Of a stretch of DNA of 64,000 bases, positions 49,955 through 59,538 are shown in pieces. Each line of letters starts with the position of its first letter. Position 1 is the first letter of the stretch. The position numbers and the translations under genes were made by a program. The DNA lies in the NCBI RefSeq assembly GCF_039830095.1, contig NZ_CP142435.1, positions 1,302,001 to 1,366,000 on the forward strand, written 5' to 3'. This DNA is from Dolosigranulum savutiense. GTDB taxonomy: Bacteria; Bacillota; Bacilli; Lactobacillales; Carnobacteriaceae_A. Under the pieces are notes generated by a model, which was given only the letters and a program-made list of their open reading frames with translations, searched no databases and had not been told where the DNA came from.

Positions 49955-50707
49955 ATGTTAACGGTAGAGCGATTTGATTATATTTTGGACCGCCTGCAGC
50001 ATCATGGCGTGGTGCATACGAGTGAATTGATGAAGGCGTTGGATGTATCGGAGTCGACTATTCGGCGGGATTTGTCTGAATTGGAAGAGCGCGGAGAATT
50101 AGTTCGAATTCACGGTGGGGCGAAGTTGGCGCGGGAGATGAGCTCAGAGCAGTCAATTCAGGAGAAGACACATATTAATCAAGAAGCAAAGGAAGCTATC
50201 GCTAAGTATGCAGCCTCATTGGTTGAAAAAGAAGAATTTATTTATATGGATGCGGGATCGACTACGTTTGCCATGTTGAAATATCTGCAAGGTAAGAATA
50301 TTACCGTGGTGACGAATGGGATTCAGCATGCGAGTCAGCTAAGTGAGCTAGGTGTACGAGTGTATACATTGGGCGGTCGGATTAAGAATCAAACGCAAGC
50401 GATTATCGGAAGCCTCGCCTTGGAACAACTGAGTGGGATGCGTTTTTCTCGCGTATTCTTAGGGATGAATAGTATCGATATCGATGGCGGGTTTACAACA
50501 CCGGATCCAGAAGAAGCCGTCTTGAAGCGACAGGCAGCCGAACGGGGAGAGCGTCTTTATATTTTAGCGGATTCTAGTAAATTTGGGGGTGTCAGCTTTG
50601 CCCGCGTATTGCCGCTAGACGGACAGACTGTTATTGTTGAGCAATTAAGTGACCAAATGAAAGAAAAATTTGATGAATTTATTCATATAAGAGAGGTGAG
50701 CGAATGA
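49955..50707 (+). CDS. fruR: DeoR-family fructose operon repressor
   Basis: Transcriptional regulator that usually responds to fructose-1-phosphate. The 250-residue protein has a DeoR helix-turn-helix at the N-terminus (LMKALDVSESTIRRDLSELE), the linker RIHGGAKLA, and a sugar-phosphate-binding DeoRC domain with IYMDAGSTTFAMLKYL, TNGIQHASQL and YILADSSKFG. It heads fruR-fruK-fruA and overlaps fruK by four bases, so it probably represses its own operon. Confidence 0.94.
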   Translation: MLTVERFDYILDRLQHHGVVHTSELMKALDVSESTIRRDLSELEERGELVRIHGGAKLAREMSSEQSIQEKTHINQEAKEAIAKYAASLVEKEEFIYMDAGSTTFAMLKYLQGKNITVVTNGIQHASQLSELGVRVYTLGGRIKNQTQAIIGSLALEQLSGMRFSRVFLGMNSIDIDGGFTTPDPEEAVLKRQAAERGERLYILADSSKFGGVSFARVLPLDGQTVIVEQLSDQMKEKFDEFIHIREVSE

Positions 50708-51648
50708 TTTATACCATTACATTTAATCCAGCGGTTGATTTAGTGATGAGTTTGGAACAGTTAAATTTAGGCGAGCTGAATCGTGTGCCGGAGCAGCATT
50801 TTGTCGCCGGGGGAAAAGGTATTAATATGTCAGTTCTGCTGAAGCGACTAGGCCTTGATTCGGTCGCAACCGGCTTTATCGGAGGTTTCAGCGGTCAATT
50901 TATTATCGATGAGTTGGCATCAGAGGGCATCGACAGCCATTTCATCGCTGTGGATGGCCAGACGCGCATTAATACGAAACTAAAAGCAGATCGAGAGACG
51001 GAGATTAATGGAGCAGGCCCGATTGTAACGCAAGCTGATTTGGTCCAATTGACGGCTTATCTTGAGGAGACTTTAACAGCGGAGGATGTCGTGTTCTTGG
51101 CTGGAAATACTGCACGTGGAATGGATGAAGCAGCCTATCAAGCAGTGGCAGCAGTTGTGAAGGAAGGTGGCGCGCGGTTAGTAATCGATACGAACCGTCA
51201 GTTATTGAGTGATACCTTGCAATACGAACCGTTCTTAATCAAGCCCAATGAGCAAGAATTAGCTGATATTGTGGGACAACCGATTGAATCTCAGGCTGAT
51301 ATTATTAAGTACGCTCGAAAATTGCAACGTCGCGGAGCGCAACATGTCTTAGTATCTCGTGGCGGGGATGGCTCGATTCTGCTGACAGATTCGGGTGAAA
51401 TTTATGAAGCAGGCACACCGAGCGTCTCTGATAGAACAGTTGTAAACTCAGTTGGAGCGGGCGATTCGATGCTGTCCGGCTTTATGGCTCAATATTTAGC
51501 AACTGAAGATATGGCCCGAAGTTTACAATTTGCGGGCGCATGTGGAAGTGCTACAGCGTATTCAACGGGGATTGCGACCCGTGACTTGATCGAAGAATTA
51601 GTAGACGAAATTACCGTTACTCAATTAGATAACTTAGAAAAGGAGTAA
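50704..51648 (+). CDS. fruK: 1-Phosphofructokinase
   Basis: Phosphorylates fructose-1-phosphate, delivered by FruA, to fructose-1,6-bisphosphate. The 314-residue PfkB-family kinase has the N-terminal TITFNPAVDLVMSLEQLNLG, AGGKGINMSVLLKRLGLDS, NEQELADIVG and the C-terminal anion hole TVVNSVGAGDSMLSGF with the catalytic aspartate. The start overlaps fruR, and fruA follows after four bases. Confidence 0.96.
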   Translation: MIYTITFNPAVDLVMSLEQLNLGELNRVPEQHFVAGGKGINMSVLLKRLGLDSVATGFIGGFSGQFIIDELASEGIDSHFIAVDGQTRINTKLKADRETEINGAGPIVTQADLVQLTAYLEETLTAEDVVFLAGNTARGMDEAAYQAVAAVVKEGGARLVIDTNRQLLSDTLQYEPFLIKPNEQELADIVGQPIESQADIIKYARKLQRRGAQHVLVSRGGDGSILLTDSGEIYEAGTPSVSDRTVVNSVGAGDSMLSGFMAQYLATEDMARSLQFAGACGSATAYSTGIATRDLIEELVDEITVTQLDNLEKE

Positions 51649-51652
51649 GTAG

Positions 51653-53623
51653 ATGCAACTATCAGAATTATTTAACCAACAATTGATGCAGTTAGATGTC
51701 GATGGAAGCCAATATGACAAAAATGGCGCATTAGAATTGATAGCCGATTTGCTAGTTGAAGAAGGGAAATTAGCTGATAAAGCGGGTTATGTTCAAGCTT
51801 TACAAGCGCGTGAAGAACAATCCACAACTGGTGTCGGCGATGAAATTGCAATTCCTCATGCTCAGCACGAATCGATTGAAGAGCCGATGATTATTTTTTT
51901 ACGAGCGAATGAGGGAATCGAATGGGATAGCTTTGATCAAAAGCCAGCAAAATTAATTTTCGGGATTGCTGCGCCAAAAGGGGGTGGTTCGGCTCACTTA
52001 GATGCCTTAGCAAAATTGTCCAGCGTTTTGATGAATGAGGAAGCGAAGACAGCGCTGATGCAAGCGAGCACGCCGGAAGAAGTTATGGCTATTTTTCAGC
52101 AACGCGAACAACCCGAAAAAACTACATCGGACGCAGTGAATGTCTCGGAAGACGCAGATGAAGTGGCAGAAGAAAAACCATTTATCGTTGCGGTGACTGC
52201 TTGTCCAACCGGGATTGCGCATACATTTATGGCAGAAGAAAAGCTAAAACAAGCGGCTGCAAAAGCAGGTTATGAGATCAAGGTTGAGACGAATGGTCAA
52301 AATGGTGTTAATAATAAATTAACGAAGGCTGACATTGAACGTGCAACGGCAGTTATTGTTGCTGCTGACAAACAAGTTGCGATGGCCCGCTTCGATGGTA
52401 AGCCACTCTTGAACCGAAAAGTAGCAGATGGGATCAATAAGGCTGATGAATTAGTTCAAAAAGCGGCTCAAGCTGATGCCTCTACTTACCACGCTAAAGC
52501 AGGAGAACAGACGAGTGCCGATGAGAGTAGTGAGGGTGAATCATTAGGACGTCGCTTCTACAAGCACTTAATGAATGGCGTCTCTCACATGTTGCCATTC
52601 GTTGTTGCTGGGGGGATTTTGATTGCACTATCCTTCTCTTGGGGACTGTATGCGGCTGATGTCACACATGAGCAGTATAACGAAATTGCTCACGTGCTGA
52701 ATAATATTGGTGGCATGGCTTTTGCTATGATGCTTCCGATGTTAGCCGGATTTATTGGACAATCCATTGCTGACCGTCCGGGATTGGTTGTCGGATTTAT
52801 GGGTGGAATTTTTGCTAATCCTGGTATTTTAGGCGCTTTCTCCCAAGAAGGTGTCATGGAAAACATTGAACCATCTGGCTTCTTAGGCGCACTTGTCGCT
52901 GGGTTCTTAGCTGGCGGGATCATCCTGGCTTTGCGTAAGGCCTTTGCTTGGATGCCAAAATCGCTAGAAGGGATGAAACCAATCTTTATCTTCCCAGTGC
53001 TCGGTGTCCTGTTCATTGGTGTCTTGATGTTATTCGTAGTCAATGCTCCAATGGCTTGGGTGATGAACGGTATTATGAACTTCTTAAGCAATATTCCGCG
53101 TGAATACTCTATTATTCTTGGCTTTGTTGTGGCGGCGATGATGTCGATCGATATGGGTGGTCCAATTAATAAAGCGGCTTATGTCACGGGAACGGCGCTA
53201 ATTACTGCCTCTAATGGAGCTGGATCGGATGTGATGGCTGCTGTTATGATCGGAGGTATGGTACCGCCGCTTGCAATTGCATTCTCAGCGACGGTTAATA
53301 AGCACTTGTGGACTGAACAGGAACGTAATGGTGCGTATGTGAACTACGTGATGGGAGCAGCCTTCATTACTGAGGGGGCAATTCCTTACGCAGCCAGCAA
53401 TCCATTGCGTGTGATTCCACCGCTTGCGATCGGTTCAGGTGTAGCGGGAGCTTTAAGTATGTTCTTCGGTTCAGTTAGTCAAGTTCCTCACGGTGGAATT
53501 TTTGCCATCTTAGCAGGTGGTGTGTCCAACCCAGTGATGTACTTGATTGCTTGGTTAATCGGAGGCGCGATCGGTGCACTCGGTCTATACTTCACCTTGC
53601 GCAACCACGATGCTGTGAAATAA
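51653..53623 (+). CDS. fruA: PTS fructose transporter subunit IIABC
   Basis: Imports fructose and phosphorylates it to fructose-1-phosphate. The 656-residue protein contains in order a IIA domain with phosphorylatable histidine in EIAIPHAQHESIEEP (about residue 66), a IIB domain with the cysteine in VTACPTGIAHTFMAEEKL (about residue 182), and a IIC membrane domain from about residue 300 with SHMLPFVVAGGILIALS, GFMGGIFANPGILGAF and SIDMGGPINKAAYVTGTAL. The domain order is that of FruA in Gram-positives. Confidence 0.96.
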   Translation: MQLSELFNQQLMQLDVDGSQYDKNGALELIADLLVEEGKLADKAGYVQALQAREEQSTTGVGDEIAIPHAQHESIEEPMIIFLRANEGIEWDSFDQKPAKLIFGIAAPKGGGSAHLDALAKLSSVLMNEEAKTALMQASTPEEVMAIFQQREQPEKTTSDAVNVSEDADEVAEEKPFIVAVTACPTGIAHTFMAEEKLKQAAAKAGYEIKVETNGQNGVNNKLTKADIERATAVIVAADKQVAMARFDGKPLLNRKVADGINKADELVQKAAQADASTYHAKAGEQTSADESSEGESLGRRFYKHLMNGVSHMLPFVVAGGILIALSFSWGLYAADVTHEQYNEIAHVLNNIGGMAFAMMLPMLAGFIGQSIADRPGLVVGFMGGIFANPGILGAFSQEGVMENIEPSGFLGALVAGFLAGGIILALRKAFAWMPKSLEGMKPIFIFPVLGVLFIGVLMLFVVNAPMAWVMNGIMNFLSNIPREYSIILGFVVAAMMSIDMGGPINKAAYVTGTALITASNGAGSDVMAAVMIGGMVPPLAIAFSATVNKHLWTEQERNGAYVNYVMGAAFITEGAIPYAASNPLRVIPPLAIGSGVAGALSMFFGSVSQVPHGGIFAILAGGVSNPVMYLIAWLIGGAIGALGLYFTLRNHDAVK

Positions 53624-53642
53624 TTTAATAAACACATCATAC

Positions 53643-53690
53643 ATGCGTCTTGAGAAATCTGATTGTAGATCTTTCGAGGCGCATTTTTAT
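53643..53690 (+). terminator. fruA terminator
   Basis: ATGCGTCTTGAGAAATCT and AGATCTTTCGAGGCGCAT form an 18-position stem with G-U and one or two mismatches, then TTTTTAT. Confidence 0.75.
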
Positions 53691-53796
53691 GTGTCTACTA
53701 AGCATTCATCATAATGTGGGGGCCGTTCTATTTATCGCATACACCTAAGATATATAGTAACAAAATGACAATAATGATATTTAACATTGTGAAATT

Positions 53797-54123
53797 CCTT
53801 TCTTCTCACTGACAATTGGTTCAGAGACGATTCATGTTGATTTTGATCAGATTTTGTCCTTGCAAACCAGTGTCTTTGACTTACACAAATTAGTGCTCAC
53901 AACGACAACGACTAAGTATGAATTCCTAGGCAAACTTGCTGAGTGTGAAGCGAATTATTCCCAATTCTTTCGCGTCTCGAAATCTACCCTCATTAACCCG
54001 GAAAATGTCATGTTGACTGACTATAAACGTGCGATATTACTCTATCAGGCACCCACATTGTCCAATACGCCGTCCGCCAAGGAAAAGCTGTTAAAGCACG
54101 TTTTAAGAAATAATAATAAATAA
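53797..54123 (+). pseudogene. LytTR DNA-binding domain fragment (AgrA-type regulator remnant)
   Basis: The frame from 53797 reads PFFSLTIGSETIHVDFDQIL, then LQTSVFDLHKLVLTT, EFLGKLAECEANYSQFFRVS and KSTLINPENV, the pattern of a LytTR domain. There is no receiver domain, no ATG start at the domain boundary and a stop just upstream (53782-53784), so only the C-terminal third of an AgrA-like response regulator survives. A start at ATG 53854 would cut the domain. Regulators of this class usually control bacteriocin or quorum-sensing genes. Confidence 0.65.
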
Positions 54124-54130
54124 ATAAATA

Positions 54131-54175
54131 AATCGGAAGAGAAAGTCCTTGTATAAAGGGATTTCTCTTCCGATT
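54131..54175. terminator. Bidirectional terminator
   Basis: AATCGGAAGAGAAA and TTTCTCTTCCGATT form a perfect stem extended inwards by TCC/GGA. It lies between the LytTR fragment and the convergent membrane-protein gene. Confidence 0.85.
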
Positions 54176-54254
54176 ATGTTTGTATTATATTTTTTAGAGT
54201 TGTAGTGATAGGAATTTTTAACATCAAAAATAGATCCCCAAATTTCCTATTTGT

Positions 54255-54608
54255 TTAATTGTGCCGATCAATACGATACAATCTGTTTTCTACATACTTT
54301 AAAATCAGAATTGCTAGTAGATAACCTCCAATAAACATAATTGTTGTATTGAACATATCTCGTATAGTTGGTAAAGCTAGATTAAATACAACTGTAAATA
54401 ATCCAACTTGAACAAGGAGTTTTGTCATATCACTATTTGAGGATCCGTCATGATAAAGGCAGTAACAACCGTGAATAAACAGCCCCACAATCAACGTCAA
54501 ATGTAAAGTGTCAAATAACGGATTGTCTGCAGAAGGAAGATAGTAGAACATCATAGCGGCATACGAGACCATTAGCGAGAATAATCCTTGTTTAAACTGA
54601 GTATACAT
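54255..54608 (-). CDS. Small integral membrane protein, immunity-like, paralogue of 12690 gene
   Basis: A 117-residue protein starting at ATG 54608 behind AAGGAGGAG. It has about four hydrophobic helices and a polar linker with YHDGSSNSDM in the middle, ending KYVENRLYRIDRHN. The order LM.SY....FYY, GLFIHG.Y.LY, FNLALP and KYVE aligns with the 112-residue protein at 12690-13028. I know no family name. Because a decayed small peptide gene lies just upstream and a LytTR fragment downstream, a bacteriocin immunity role is plausible but unproven. Confidence 0.75.
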   Translation of the reverse strand: MYTQFKQGLFSLMVSYAAMMFYYLPSADNPLFDTLHLTLIVGLFIHGCYCLYHDGSSNSDMTKLLVQVGLFTVVFNLALPTIRDMFNTTIMFIGGYLLAILILKYVENRLYRIDRHN

Positions 54609-54632
54609 TGCTTTCTCCTCCTTATTGAACTA

Positions 54633-54738
54633 TTATCCCCACGTATCAACTACTGGATTCGGGAATGAACCGTTCCAATCAACACCCATAACCATCCCCT
54701 GACCATTGGCTAGTGCTTGAGTAGCTACATATATTCAT
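54633..54738 (-). pseudogene. Frameshifted small peptide gene, possible bacteriocin precursor
   Basis: On the minus strand GGAGGGG is followed by ATG 54738, which opens only 19 residues (MNICSYSSTSQWSGDGYGC). One frame over, from 54728 to the TAA at 54633, runs VATQALANGQGMVMGVDWNG followed by SFPNPVVDTWG, without its own start codon. A single-base loss in the ATATAT stretch would join ATG to this second frame and give a roughly 34-residue peptide. It ends 25 bases before the immunity-like gene, so the two would be cotranscribed. I do not recognise the peptide. Confidence 0.45.
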
Positions 54739-54921
54739 GAATACCCCTCCATATTAATTGACTTCTACTTCACCTCTCTCCTAATATATCCACTTTCATA
54801 ATATCACTTAACGATAAAAAAATGCAAGCGTTTTTTGAAAATGCTTAAAATAAATTTCATTAGGTGGATTGTAAAATGAAATGCAACACCTAAGCAAAAT
54901 AAAAAAAGACATAAAAATTGA

Positions 54922-55293
54922 TGTGACCCCCAAAAGTTGGAGTTTTGAATAGTGATGATTAATCACGTGATTGAGTGGCTTGTTTCCGGTAATTGACCGG
55001 AGATAAGCCGCTCAATTTTACTTTTATCCGATCGTTATTGTAGAAATGAATGTAGTTTTCGATTCTGCACTTGAGGTCATTAAAAGACACTTTCTCTTGA
55101 CCATCATACATTTCTTGCTTTAAGAGCCCAAAGAAATTCTCCATCGATGAATTATCAAGGCAGTTCCCTTTCCGAGACATGCTTTGATAAATGCCGTGCT
55201 CCTTTAAATAACTAATCCATGCACGATGTTGATAATGCCATCCCTGATCACTGTGAATCGTTGTACGATAAGGGGGCAAACTCTCCCACATTT
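54922..55293 (-). mobile_element. IS3-family fragment with transposase OrfB C-terminus
   Basis: The end TGTGACCCCCAAAAGTTGG starts at 54922. The minus strand then encodes the integrase core C-terminus from 55291 to 54959: TTIHSDQGWHYQHRAWISYL with the second catalytic aspartate, SRKGNCLDNSSMENFFGLLK with the catalytic glutamate, and YIHFYNNDRIKVKLSGLSP. The N-terminal half, orfA and the other end are missing; the break is near 55293. Sequence next to the end is almost identical to the remnant at 9191-9496, so both come from the same element type. Confidence 0.88.
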
Positions 55294-55479
55294 AACTAAC
55301 CATAAGTGTACTTATCGAATCATATGTTTTGTTGCATTTAATTTGACAATGGAGGAAAAAAATTTATCTCTATATAATAAATATAGACTGGGAATAAGAA
55401 ACATGTCATATAATGAACTGTTATAAAATCAATTATTAATTCATGATATGATAAAGAAAATGAGTGAGGAAGTGAATCG

Positions 55480-55818
55480 ATGGGACTGAGTGAAAGAGAA
55501 CAGCAGCAACTTGAGCGTATTGCCCGTTATGAGCAATTAATGGTAGAACTAGCAAAGGATATGGAAGACTTAGAAGAGTTGTTGAAGACGTTGCCAGAGA
55601 CGCAACAGACGGCTACTGCTTTGAGCGAGTATTATAGTAGTTCTAATTGGATGTTGGATAAAGACTTCTCAGAATCTGAGCATTTTCCTGAGAGTCGAAC
55701 AAGTGGTGTACTCAGTGAAGATGGGTTGTATAATCTATTAGGTGATTATTATGAAGCGGGAATGTGTTTGATAGAGCAAGGGTTAAGAATGATAAAACTA
55801 GGTCGCGAAGAGAGCTAG
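55480..55818 (+). CDS. DUF4298 family protein
   Basis: A 112-residue cytosolic protein. The N-terminal half is helical and charged (ERIARYEQLMVELAKDMED), and the second half has the family block ALSEYYSSSNWMLDKDFSE, SGVLSEDGLYNLLGDYY. DUF4298 is common in streptococci, lactobacilli and relatives, without known function. ATG 55480 follows GAGGAAG. It is just outside the IS3 scar and before rpsO. Confidence 0.8.
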   Translation: MGLSEREQQQLERIARYEQLMVELAKDMEDLEELLKTLPETQQTATALSEYYSSSNWMLDKDFSESEHFPESRTSGVLSEDGLYNLLGDYYEAGMCLIEQGLRMIKLGREES

Positions 55819-55859
55819 CAATGCGATGAGTTAAATTGAGAGATTATGACAGATTAAGC

Positions 55860-55888
55860 TTGCATTTTTTAAGGAAATGACGTATGAT
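55860..55888 (+). promoter_or_regulatory. rpsO promoter
   Basis: TTGCAT (55860-55865) and TATGAT (55883-55888) are 17 bases apart. The leader of about 100 nt may hold an S15 autoregulatory structure, which I could not define by eye. Confidence 0.6.
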
Positions 55889-55995
55889 AAAGAATGTGTT
55901 CAACAAGCCATTGAATCACAATCCTTCACTTGGATAGACGAATCACCAACGTTATCTCAGTGAGAGGAGTAATTTAATAGAAAGAGGTGGAAAAA

Positions 55996-56265
55996 GTGGC
56001 AATTTCACAAGAGAAAAAGACAGCAATCATTAATGAATATGCACTGCACGATGGAGACACAGGTTCTCCAGAAGTTCAAATTGCAGTCTTAACAGAAGAA
56101 ATTAATGAATTAAACGAACATGCCAAAGAACACAAAAAAGACTTTAGTTCTAAGCGTGGATTAATGAAAAAAATCGGTCGTCGTCGTAACTTACTTGCGT
56201 ACCTACGTAACAAAGATGTTGCACGTTACCGTGAATTGATTAAACGTTTAGGCTTACGTCGATAA
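55996..56265 (+). CDS. rpsO: 30S ribosomal protein S15
   Basis: Early-binding small-subunit protein that organises the 16S rRNA central domain. The 89-residue product reads [20 protein letters not shown] with [19 protein letters not shown] and [20 protein letters not shown]. The start is GTG 55996, preceded by AAAGAGGTGG; it gives the exact family length. pnp follows, a widespread pairing, but a strong terminator separates them. Confidence 0.97.
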   Translation: MAISQEKKTAIINEYALHDGDTGSPEVQIAVLTEEINELNEHAKEHKKDFSSKRGLMKKIGRRRNLLAYLRNKDVARYRELIKRLGLRR

Positions 56266-56272
56266 TAACGAT

Positions 56273-56310
56273 AAAAAAGCGAGGTTCTTATCGAATCTCG
56301 CTTATTTTTT
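56273..56310 (+). terminator. rpsO terminator
   Basis: AAGCGAGGTTC and GAATCTCGCTT form the stem around TTATC, flanked by A and T runs. Confidence 0.85.
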
Positions 56311-56419
56311 AAAAGTAAATCAAGTCCTACTGTTCAAATATGAGTATTCTTATGGCACTCTAAAGAAAATTGATTTTTGTACAGTAAGACAGAACGATGA
56401 ACAAGAAGAGGAGTTTTTT

Positions 56420-58534
56420 ATGTTAAATAAGCAAGAATTTACGAAAGAGTTTGCTGGACGTCGGTTAACTGTTGAGGTTGGACAAGTAGCTCGACAAGCG
56501 AATGCGGCAGCAACGATTCGCTATGATGATACGGTTATTCTAACAGCGGTTGTCAATAGTAACGAGCCATCTACTTTGCCATTTTTTCCTTTAATGGTGA
56601 ACTATGAAGAAAAAATGTATGCAGTTGGAAAGATTCCTGGAGGCTTCATTAAGCGGGAAGGACGTCCATCTGAGCATGCGACGCTGACTGCGCGATTGAT
56701 TGACCGTCCGATTCGTCCCATGTTCCCTGAAGGATTCAAATATGAGACCCAAATTTATAATACCGTCTTAAGTGTCAATAAGGATGCAACGCCAGAAATG
56801 ACAGCCATGTTCGGTTCCTCACTGACATTAGGTTTATCCTCCTTACCATTCAATGGCCCGATTGCTGGAGTACAAGTCGGTCGTGTGGATGGTGAGTTTG
56901 TGATCAATCCAACTGAAGAGCAAATGGCTGCGTCTGATATTGATTTAATTGTCGCAGGAACAAAAGATGCGATTAACATGGTAGAATCCGGAGCGCAAGA
57001 AGTAAGCGAAGCTGATATGTTAGAGGCCTTGTTGTTCGGGCATGAAGCAGTGAAAGAATTGTGTGCCTTCCAAGATGAAATCATTGCAGAGATTGGTCAA
57101 GAGAAGATGGAAGTCGAACTGATTTTACCGGATGCAGACTTAAAAGCAGCAATCGAAGCTGAGTATAGTGAACAAATGATCGCGGCTGTGCAGAATCCAG
57201 ATAAGATGGCGCGAGCGGAACAAGTTGAGACCTTAACTGACGATATTGTGGCAGCTTATGAAGAAAAATTTGCTGATGATGACGAGCTAGATAGCATTAT
57301 GAACGATGTCAAGCAAATCATTAAAGATATGGAAAAAGCAGAAGTCCGTCGATTGATTACAGAAGATAAAGTACGTCCTGATGGTAGGGATTTACATGAA
57401 ATTCGTGACCTTAATTCCGAAGTGGCTTACTTACCACGTGCGCATGGTTCAGGACTATTCACACGAGGTCAGACTCAGGCATTATCTGTCTTGACCTTGG
57501 GCCCACTAGCAGAACACCAAGTGATTGATGGTCTTAGCTCAGAAGAAGAAAAACGATTTATTCACCACTATAACTTCCCAAGTTATTCAGTCGGTGAAAC
57601 AGGACGTCCGAAATCACCTGGACGTCGTGAAATTGGACACGGTGCTTTAGGAGCACGTGCCTTAGAAGCAGTTATTCCTGACGAAGAGGACTTCCCATAC
57701 ACGATTCGTCTCGTTGCTGAAGTACTTGAATCGAATGGCTCCTCTTCGCAAGCAAGTATTTGTGCCGGGTCGCTCGCGCTAATGGATGGGGGTGTGCCGA
57801 TTAAAGCACCTGTTGCTGGAATCGCTATGGGACTTGTAATGGATAGTGAAGATCAATATACGGTCTTAACCGATATTCAAGGATTAGAAGACCACTTAGG
57901 TGATATGGACTTCAAAGTTGCCGGAACTGCTAAAGGTATTACCGCGCTACAAATGGATATTAAAATTGAAGGAATCACACGTGATATCTTAGTTGAAGCC
58001 CTCGAGTCAGCTAAAAATGCCCGCCTTAAAATTTTGAATAATATGATGAATACAATTGGTCAACCAAGAGAGCAACTTAGTGAATATGCGCCAAAAGTTC
58101 AAATGATCCAAATTAAACCAGACCAAATTAAAATTGTCATCGGTAAAGGTGGCGACCAAATTAATCAAATTATTGATGAAACGGGCGTGAAGATTGATAT
58201 TGAAGAAGACGGAAAAGTATCAGTCTATGGTGAAGATCAAGCGATGATTGATCGCGCCATCGAAATTATTGAAGAGTTAACTGAAGAAGTCGAAGTAGGC
58301 AAAATCTATAAAGGTAAAGTTGTTCGCATTGAAAACTTTGGTGCTTTCGTTGAAGTGATTAAAGGCACAGATGGCTTAGTTCATATTTCTGAATTAGCTG
58401 ATGGTTACGTAAAAAATGTAACTGATGTTGTAAAAATGGGCGAAGAAGTTGACGTCCTAGTGACTGAAATTGATAATATGGGCCGTGTGAATTTATCACG
58501 TAAGCAAGCGATTGAGAAGAAAAACGAGCAATAA
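56420..58534 (+). CDS. pnp: Polynucleotide phosphorylase
   Basis: Phosphorolytic 3'-to-5' exoribonuclease of mRNA turnover. The 704-residue protein has two RNase PH domains (first with [16 protein letters not shown], second with [17 protein letters not shown] and later [18 protein letters not shown]), a KH domain with [18 protein letters not shown], and a C-terminal S1 domain with [18 protein letters not shown] and [15 protein letters not shown] 56420 has AAGAGGAG. It stands as its own unit between rpsO and the infC operon. Confidence 0.97.
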   Translation: MLNKQEFTKEFAGRRLTVEVGQVARQANAAATIRYDDTVILTAVVNSNEPSTLPFFPLMVNYEEKMYAVGKIPGGFIKREGRPSEHATLTARLIDRPIRPMFPEGFKYETQIYNTVLSVNKDATPEMTAMFGSSLTLGLSSLPFNGPIAGVQVGRVDGEFVINPTEEQMAASDIDLIVAGTKDAINMVESGAQEVSEADMLEALLFGHEAVKELCAFQDEIIAEIGQEKMEVELILPDADLKAAIEAEYSEQMIAAVQNPDKMARAEQVETLTDDIVAAYEEKFADDDELDSIMNDVKQIIKDMEKAEVRRLITEDKVRPDGRDLHEIRDLNSEVAYLPRAHGSGLFTRGQTQALSVLTLGPLAEHQVIDGLSSEEEKRFIHHYNFPSYSVGETGRPKSPGRREIGHGALGARALEAVIPDEEDFPYTIRLVAEVLESNGSSSQASICAGSLALMDGGVPIKAPVAGIAMGLVMDSEDQYTVLTDIQGLEDHLGDMDFKVAGTAKGITALQMDIKIEGITRDILVEALESAKNARLKILNNMMNTIGQPREQLSEYAPKVQMIQIKPDQIKIVIGKGGDQINQIIDETGVKIDIEEDGKVSVYGEDQAMIDRAIEIIEELTEEVEVGKIYKGKVVRIENFGAFVEVIKGTDGLVHISELADGYVKNVTDVVKMGEEVDVLVTEIDNMGRVNLSRKQAIEKKNEQ

Positions 58535-58546
58535 TTTTTTAACCAC

Positions 58547-58575
58547 TTGACAATGATTTCGGTATGTTATACAAT
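58547..58575 (+). promoter_or_regulatory. infC operon promoter
   Basis: TTGACA (58547-58552) and TACAAT (58570-58575) are separated by exactly 17 bases, a strong sigma-A promoter 12 bases after the pnp stop. Confidence 0.8.
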
Positions 58576-58581
58576 GGTTGT

Positions 58582-58750
58582 TGTAGAGAAAACAAAGTAG
58601 AAGTCCCGCTTCTCGCCTAATGGATACTGTCCATGGGCTAATAAACACGTTGGAGAAAGGTATATACAATTTATTGTAAACTTTCTCCCTAACGGAACGG
58701 GATATCTATGTGGATAGAGATCCCGTTCTTTGTTATTCTCGCAAATACTT
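58582..58750 (+). promoter_or_regulatory. L20-type leader with attenuator before infC
   Basis: The roughly 170-nt leader contains GGAGAAAG (58652-58659) that can pair with CTTTCTCC (58681-58688), and a terminator-like hairpin in which GAACGGGATATCTAT (58695-58709) pairs with ATAGAGATCCCGTTC (58714-58728), followed by TTTGTTATT. In Firmicutes the infC-rpmI-rplT leader is attenuated by binding of L20; this arrangement fits. Folding was judged by eye. Confidence 0.75.
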
Positions 58751-58765
58751 TGGAGGTGAAGGGTC

Positions 58766-59281
58766 ATAAAAGAAATGATTATCAATGACCGTATTAAGGA
58801 TAGTGAGGTACGGTTAATCGGACATGATGGAGAGCAAATTGGAGTTGTCTCACGTGAGAATGCACTAGATGCTGCAGCGCGAGCTGAATTAGACCTTGTG
58901 CTTGTATCACCGAACGCGAAGCCTGCTGTTGCCCGTATTATGGATTACGGTAAGTACAAATACGAACAACAGAAGAAAGAAAAAGAGCAGCGTAAAAATC
59001 AGAAGACCATTGAAGTCAAAGAAATTAGATTTAGCCCTACAATTGATGATCACGATTTCAACACGAAATTGCGTCAAGGCCGTAAATTCTTAGAAAAAGA
59101 TGGCGACAAAGTGAAAGCGACAATTCGCTTCCGCGGACGTGCTATTACACACAAAGATATCGGTCGTGAAGTCTTGGAACGCTTTGCTGAAGAGACAAAA
59201 GACGTTGGAGACATTGAACAGAAACCAAAAATGGATGGGCGTAGTATGTTCTTAATGATGGCTCCTAAAAGTGATAAATAA
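58766..59281 (+). CDS. infC: Translation initiation factor IF-3, probable AUA start
   Basis: Discriminates against wrong start codons and keeps 30S subunits free. The protein shows [60 protein letters not shown] and AKPAVARI, plus the C-terminal [19 protein letters not shown] 58775 lies 16 bases after the TGGAGGTG site. In frame, ATA 58766 is seven bases after it, the ideal distance. IF-3 genes in Firmicutes and enterobacteria often use AUU or AUA so that IF-3 represses its own synthesis. I therefore place the start at AUA (171 residues); ATG 58775 is the alternative. Confidence 0.93.
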   Translation: MKEMIINDRIKDSEVRLIGHDGEQIGVVSRENALDAAARAELDLVLVSPNAKPAVARIMDYGKYKYEQQKKEKEQRKNQKTIEVKEIRFSPTIDDHDFNTKLRQGRKFLEKDGDKVKATIRFRGRAITHKDIGREVLERFAEETKDVGDIEQKPKMDGRSMFLMMAPKSDK

Positions 59282-59307
59282 ACGCAATATCTAGGAGGAA
59301 ATAAATT

Positions 59308-59508
59308 ATGCCAAAAATGAAAACACACAAAGGTAGTCAAAAACGATTTAAACGCACAGGATCTGGAAAATTAAAACGTTCTCGTGCGAAAACAAGTCAC
59401 TTGTTCGCAAACAAAACGCAAAAACAAAAACGTCAATTGCGTAAAGCAAAACTTGTATCGAAGAGCGATTACAAACGTATTAAACAACAAGTCACTTACA
59501 TGAAATAA
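59308..59508 (+). CDS. rpmI: 50S ribosomal protein L35
   Basis: A 66-residue basic protein reading [20 protein letters not shown], with the family [20 protein letters not shown], bound in the large subunit. ATG 59308 follows TAGGAGG. It is second in infC-rpmI-rplT, 26 bases after infC. Confidence 0.97.
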   Translation: MPKMKTHKGSQKRFKRTGSGKLKRSRAKTSHLFANKTQKQKRQLRKAKLVSKSDYKRIKQQVTYMK

Positions 59509-59538
59509 TAACTGAATAAGTAGCAAGGAGAGAGAACA

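Noticed and set aside
54824-54838. Catabolite-responsive element TGCAAGCGTTTTTT
   Set aside because: It deviates from the consensus at more than one position and faces no functional promoter in the decayed locus.
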